Shown here in pieces: positions 21,700 through 22,599 of a DNA stretch of 22,599 nucleotides (the stretch's first letter is position 1; each line of letters begins with the position of its first letter). A program made the position numbers and the translations under genes. The stretch covers positions 1 through 22,599 of the forward strand of contig DVIJ01000098.1 of assembly GCA_018711415.1 (NCBI GenBank), written 5' to 3'. Source of the DNA: Scatomorpha merdavium. Lineage in GTDB: Bacteria; Bacillota; Clostridia; Oscillospirales; Oscillospiraceae. The notes beneath the pieces were generated by a model that was not told the origin of the DNA, did not search any database, and worked only from the letters and a program-made list of their open reading frames with translations.

Positions 21700-22599
21700 G
21701 CTCGGCATAGACGTCGGCGGCACGAACACAGACGCCGTACTCATAGACGAAAATCTGAACGTCGTGGCGGACATCAAATGCCCCACCACCGGCGATATCT
21801 ACGACGGCATCCTCGCCGCCCTGCGCACCGTGCTGGCGCAGTCAGGCGTGGACCGCAGCCAGATAAAGCAGGCCATGCTCGGCACCACCCAGTGCACCAA
21901 CGCCATCGTCGAGCGCAAGAACCTCGCGCCCATAGGCATACTCCGCATAGGCGCGCCCGCCACGCTCGGCATACCGCCCATGGTGGACTGGGCTGAGGAC
22001 ATCAGCAGGATCGCCGTCGGCAGCGCCGTCATAGGCGGCGGCTTTGAGTACGACGGCAAGCATCTCGCCCCCTTCGACGCGGAAGCTGCGAAGAAGTTCT
22101 TCCTCGAGATGAAAGAAAAGGGCGTCAAGTCCATCGCCATCTCCTGCGTGTTCTCCACCGTGCGCAACGACCACGAGCTCGAGGCCGCCGCGCTCTGCCG
22201 CGAGGTCATGGGCGAGGACGTGCACGTCTCCATCTCGAGCGAGATAGGCTCCATGGGCCTCATAGAGCGTGAAAACGCCACTATCCTCAACGCCGCGCTC
22301 TGGAAGGTCGCTGAGCGCTTCACCGAGGGCTTTGCCCAGAGCCTCGCGGACGAGGGCATCACGAACGCCGATGTCTACCTCAGCCAGAACGACGGCACTC
22401 TTATGACCATGGAGCACGCGCGGCGCTACCCCATCCTCACCGTCGCCTGCGGGCCGACGAACTCCATCCGCGGCGCGAGCTACCTGAGCAGCCTGCAGAA
22501 CGCCATAGTCATCGACGTCGGCGGCACGACCACCGACCTCGGCGTCATCCAGAACGGCTTCCCGCGCGAGTCCAGCGTGGCCGTCACGATAGGCGGCGT
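21692..22599 (+). CDS. Hydantoinase/oxoprolinase family protein, N-terminal part (cut by window end)
   Basis: 302 residues are visible; the family usually has 500-700, so the rest lies beyond the window. It carries the ATP-binding signatures GIDVGGTNTDAVLI at 5-18 and IDVGGTTTDLG at 274-284 and, between them, SQNDGTLM near 231 and GPTNSIRGA at 254-262. Such enzymes open hydantoin- or oxoproline-type rings using ATP. It overlaps the DUF917 stop by 8 bases and follows a clear AAGGAGG. The permease upstream would supply the substrate. The exact ring is unknown, and no HyuB-like subunit is visible inside the window. Confidence 0.9.
   Translation, partial: MYKLGIDVGGTNTDAVLIDENLNVVADIKCPTTGDIYDGILAALRTVLAQSGVDRSQIKQAMLGTTQCTNAIVERKNLAPIGILRIGAPATLGIPPMVDWAEDISRIAVGSAVIGGGFEYDGKHLAPFDAEAAKKFFLEMKEKGVKSIAISCVFSTVRNDHELEAAALCREVMGEDVHVSISSEIGSMGLIERENATILNAALWKVAERFTEGFAQSLADEGITNADVYLSQNDGTLMTMEHARRYPILTVACGPTNSIRGASYLSSLQNAIVIDVGGTTTDLGVIQNGFPRESSVAVTIGG

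Overview
The window looks like chromosome of a GC-rich anaerobic Firmicute, most likely a gut-type clostridium near the Oscillospirales. This rests on several points taken together: a four-subunit 2-oxoacid:ferredoxin oxidoreductase, a DegV protein, a pyrimidine-nucleoside phosphorylase, a methionine synthase whose reactivation domain is a separate gene, consensus sigma-70-type promoters with AGGAGG ribosome binding sites, and frequent ATA isoleucine codons despite high GC. The taxon is an inference; no rRNA or other marker gene is present. I see no transposase, tRNA, rRNA, CRISPR array or phage gene, and no stretch over 300 bases lacks a gene.

Positions 1-6340 (+): a likely single operon. 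It has a GntR/FCD regulator, two tandem ketopantoate-reductase-family dehydrogenases, a P-loop ATP-binding protein, and the delta, alpha, beta and gamma subunits of a VOR/KOR-type enzyme. It ends in a strong hairpin terminator. The layout suggests a catabolic route from a 2-hydroxy acid (or related compound) through a 2-oxo acid to an acyl-CoA and reduced ferredoxin.

Positions 6338-9007 (-): a small operon of a hypothetical protein, pyrimidine-nucleoside phosphorylase and a metallo-beta-lactamase-fold protein. Positions 9072-13005 (-): a methionine/one-carbon operon, metF, the cobalamin reactivation domain and metH, ending in a near-perfect terminator.

Positions 13181-15939 (+): a phytoene-desaturase/retinol-saturase-like FAD oxidoreductase and a ferredoxin reductase with its own plant-type [2Fe-2S] domain, one base apart. 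They look like a two-component redox system of unknown substrate.

Positions 15940-17380: a MarR repressor (-) and a DegV fatty-acid-binding protein (+), divergently transcribed from back-to-back promoters. Their two -35 boxes abut and together form a palindromic operator, with a second operator over the degV start site.

Positions 17371-22599 (+): a PucR-type regulator, a nucleobase (NCS1) permease with a structured leader, a DUF917 protein and the start of a hydantoinase/oxoprolinase-family ATP-dependent ring-opening enzyme that runs off the window. This is a candidate uptake and degradation cluster for a purine- or hydantoin-like heterocycle.
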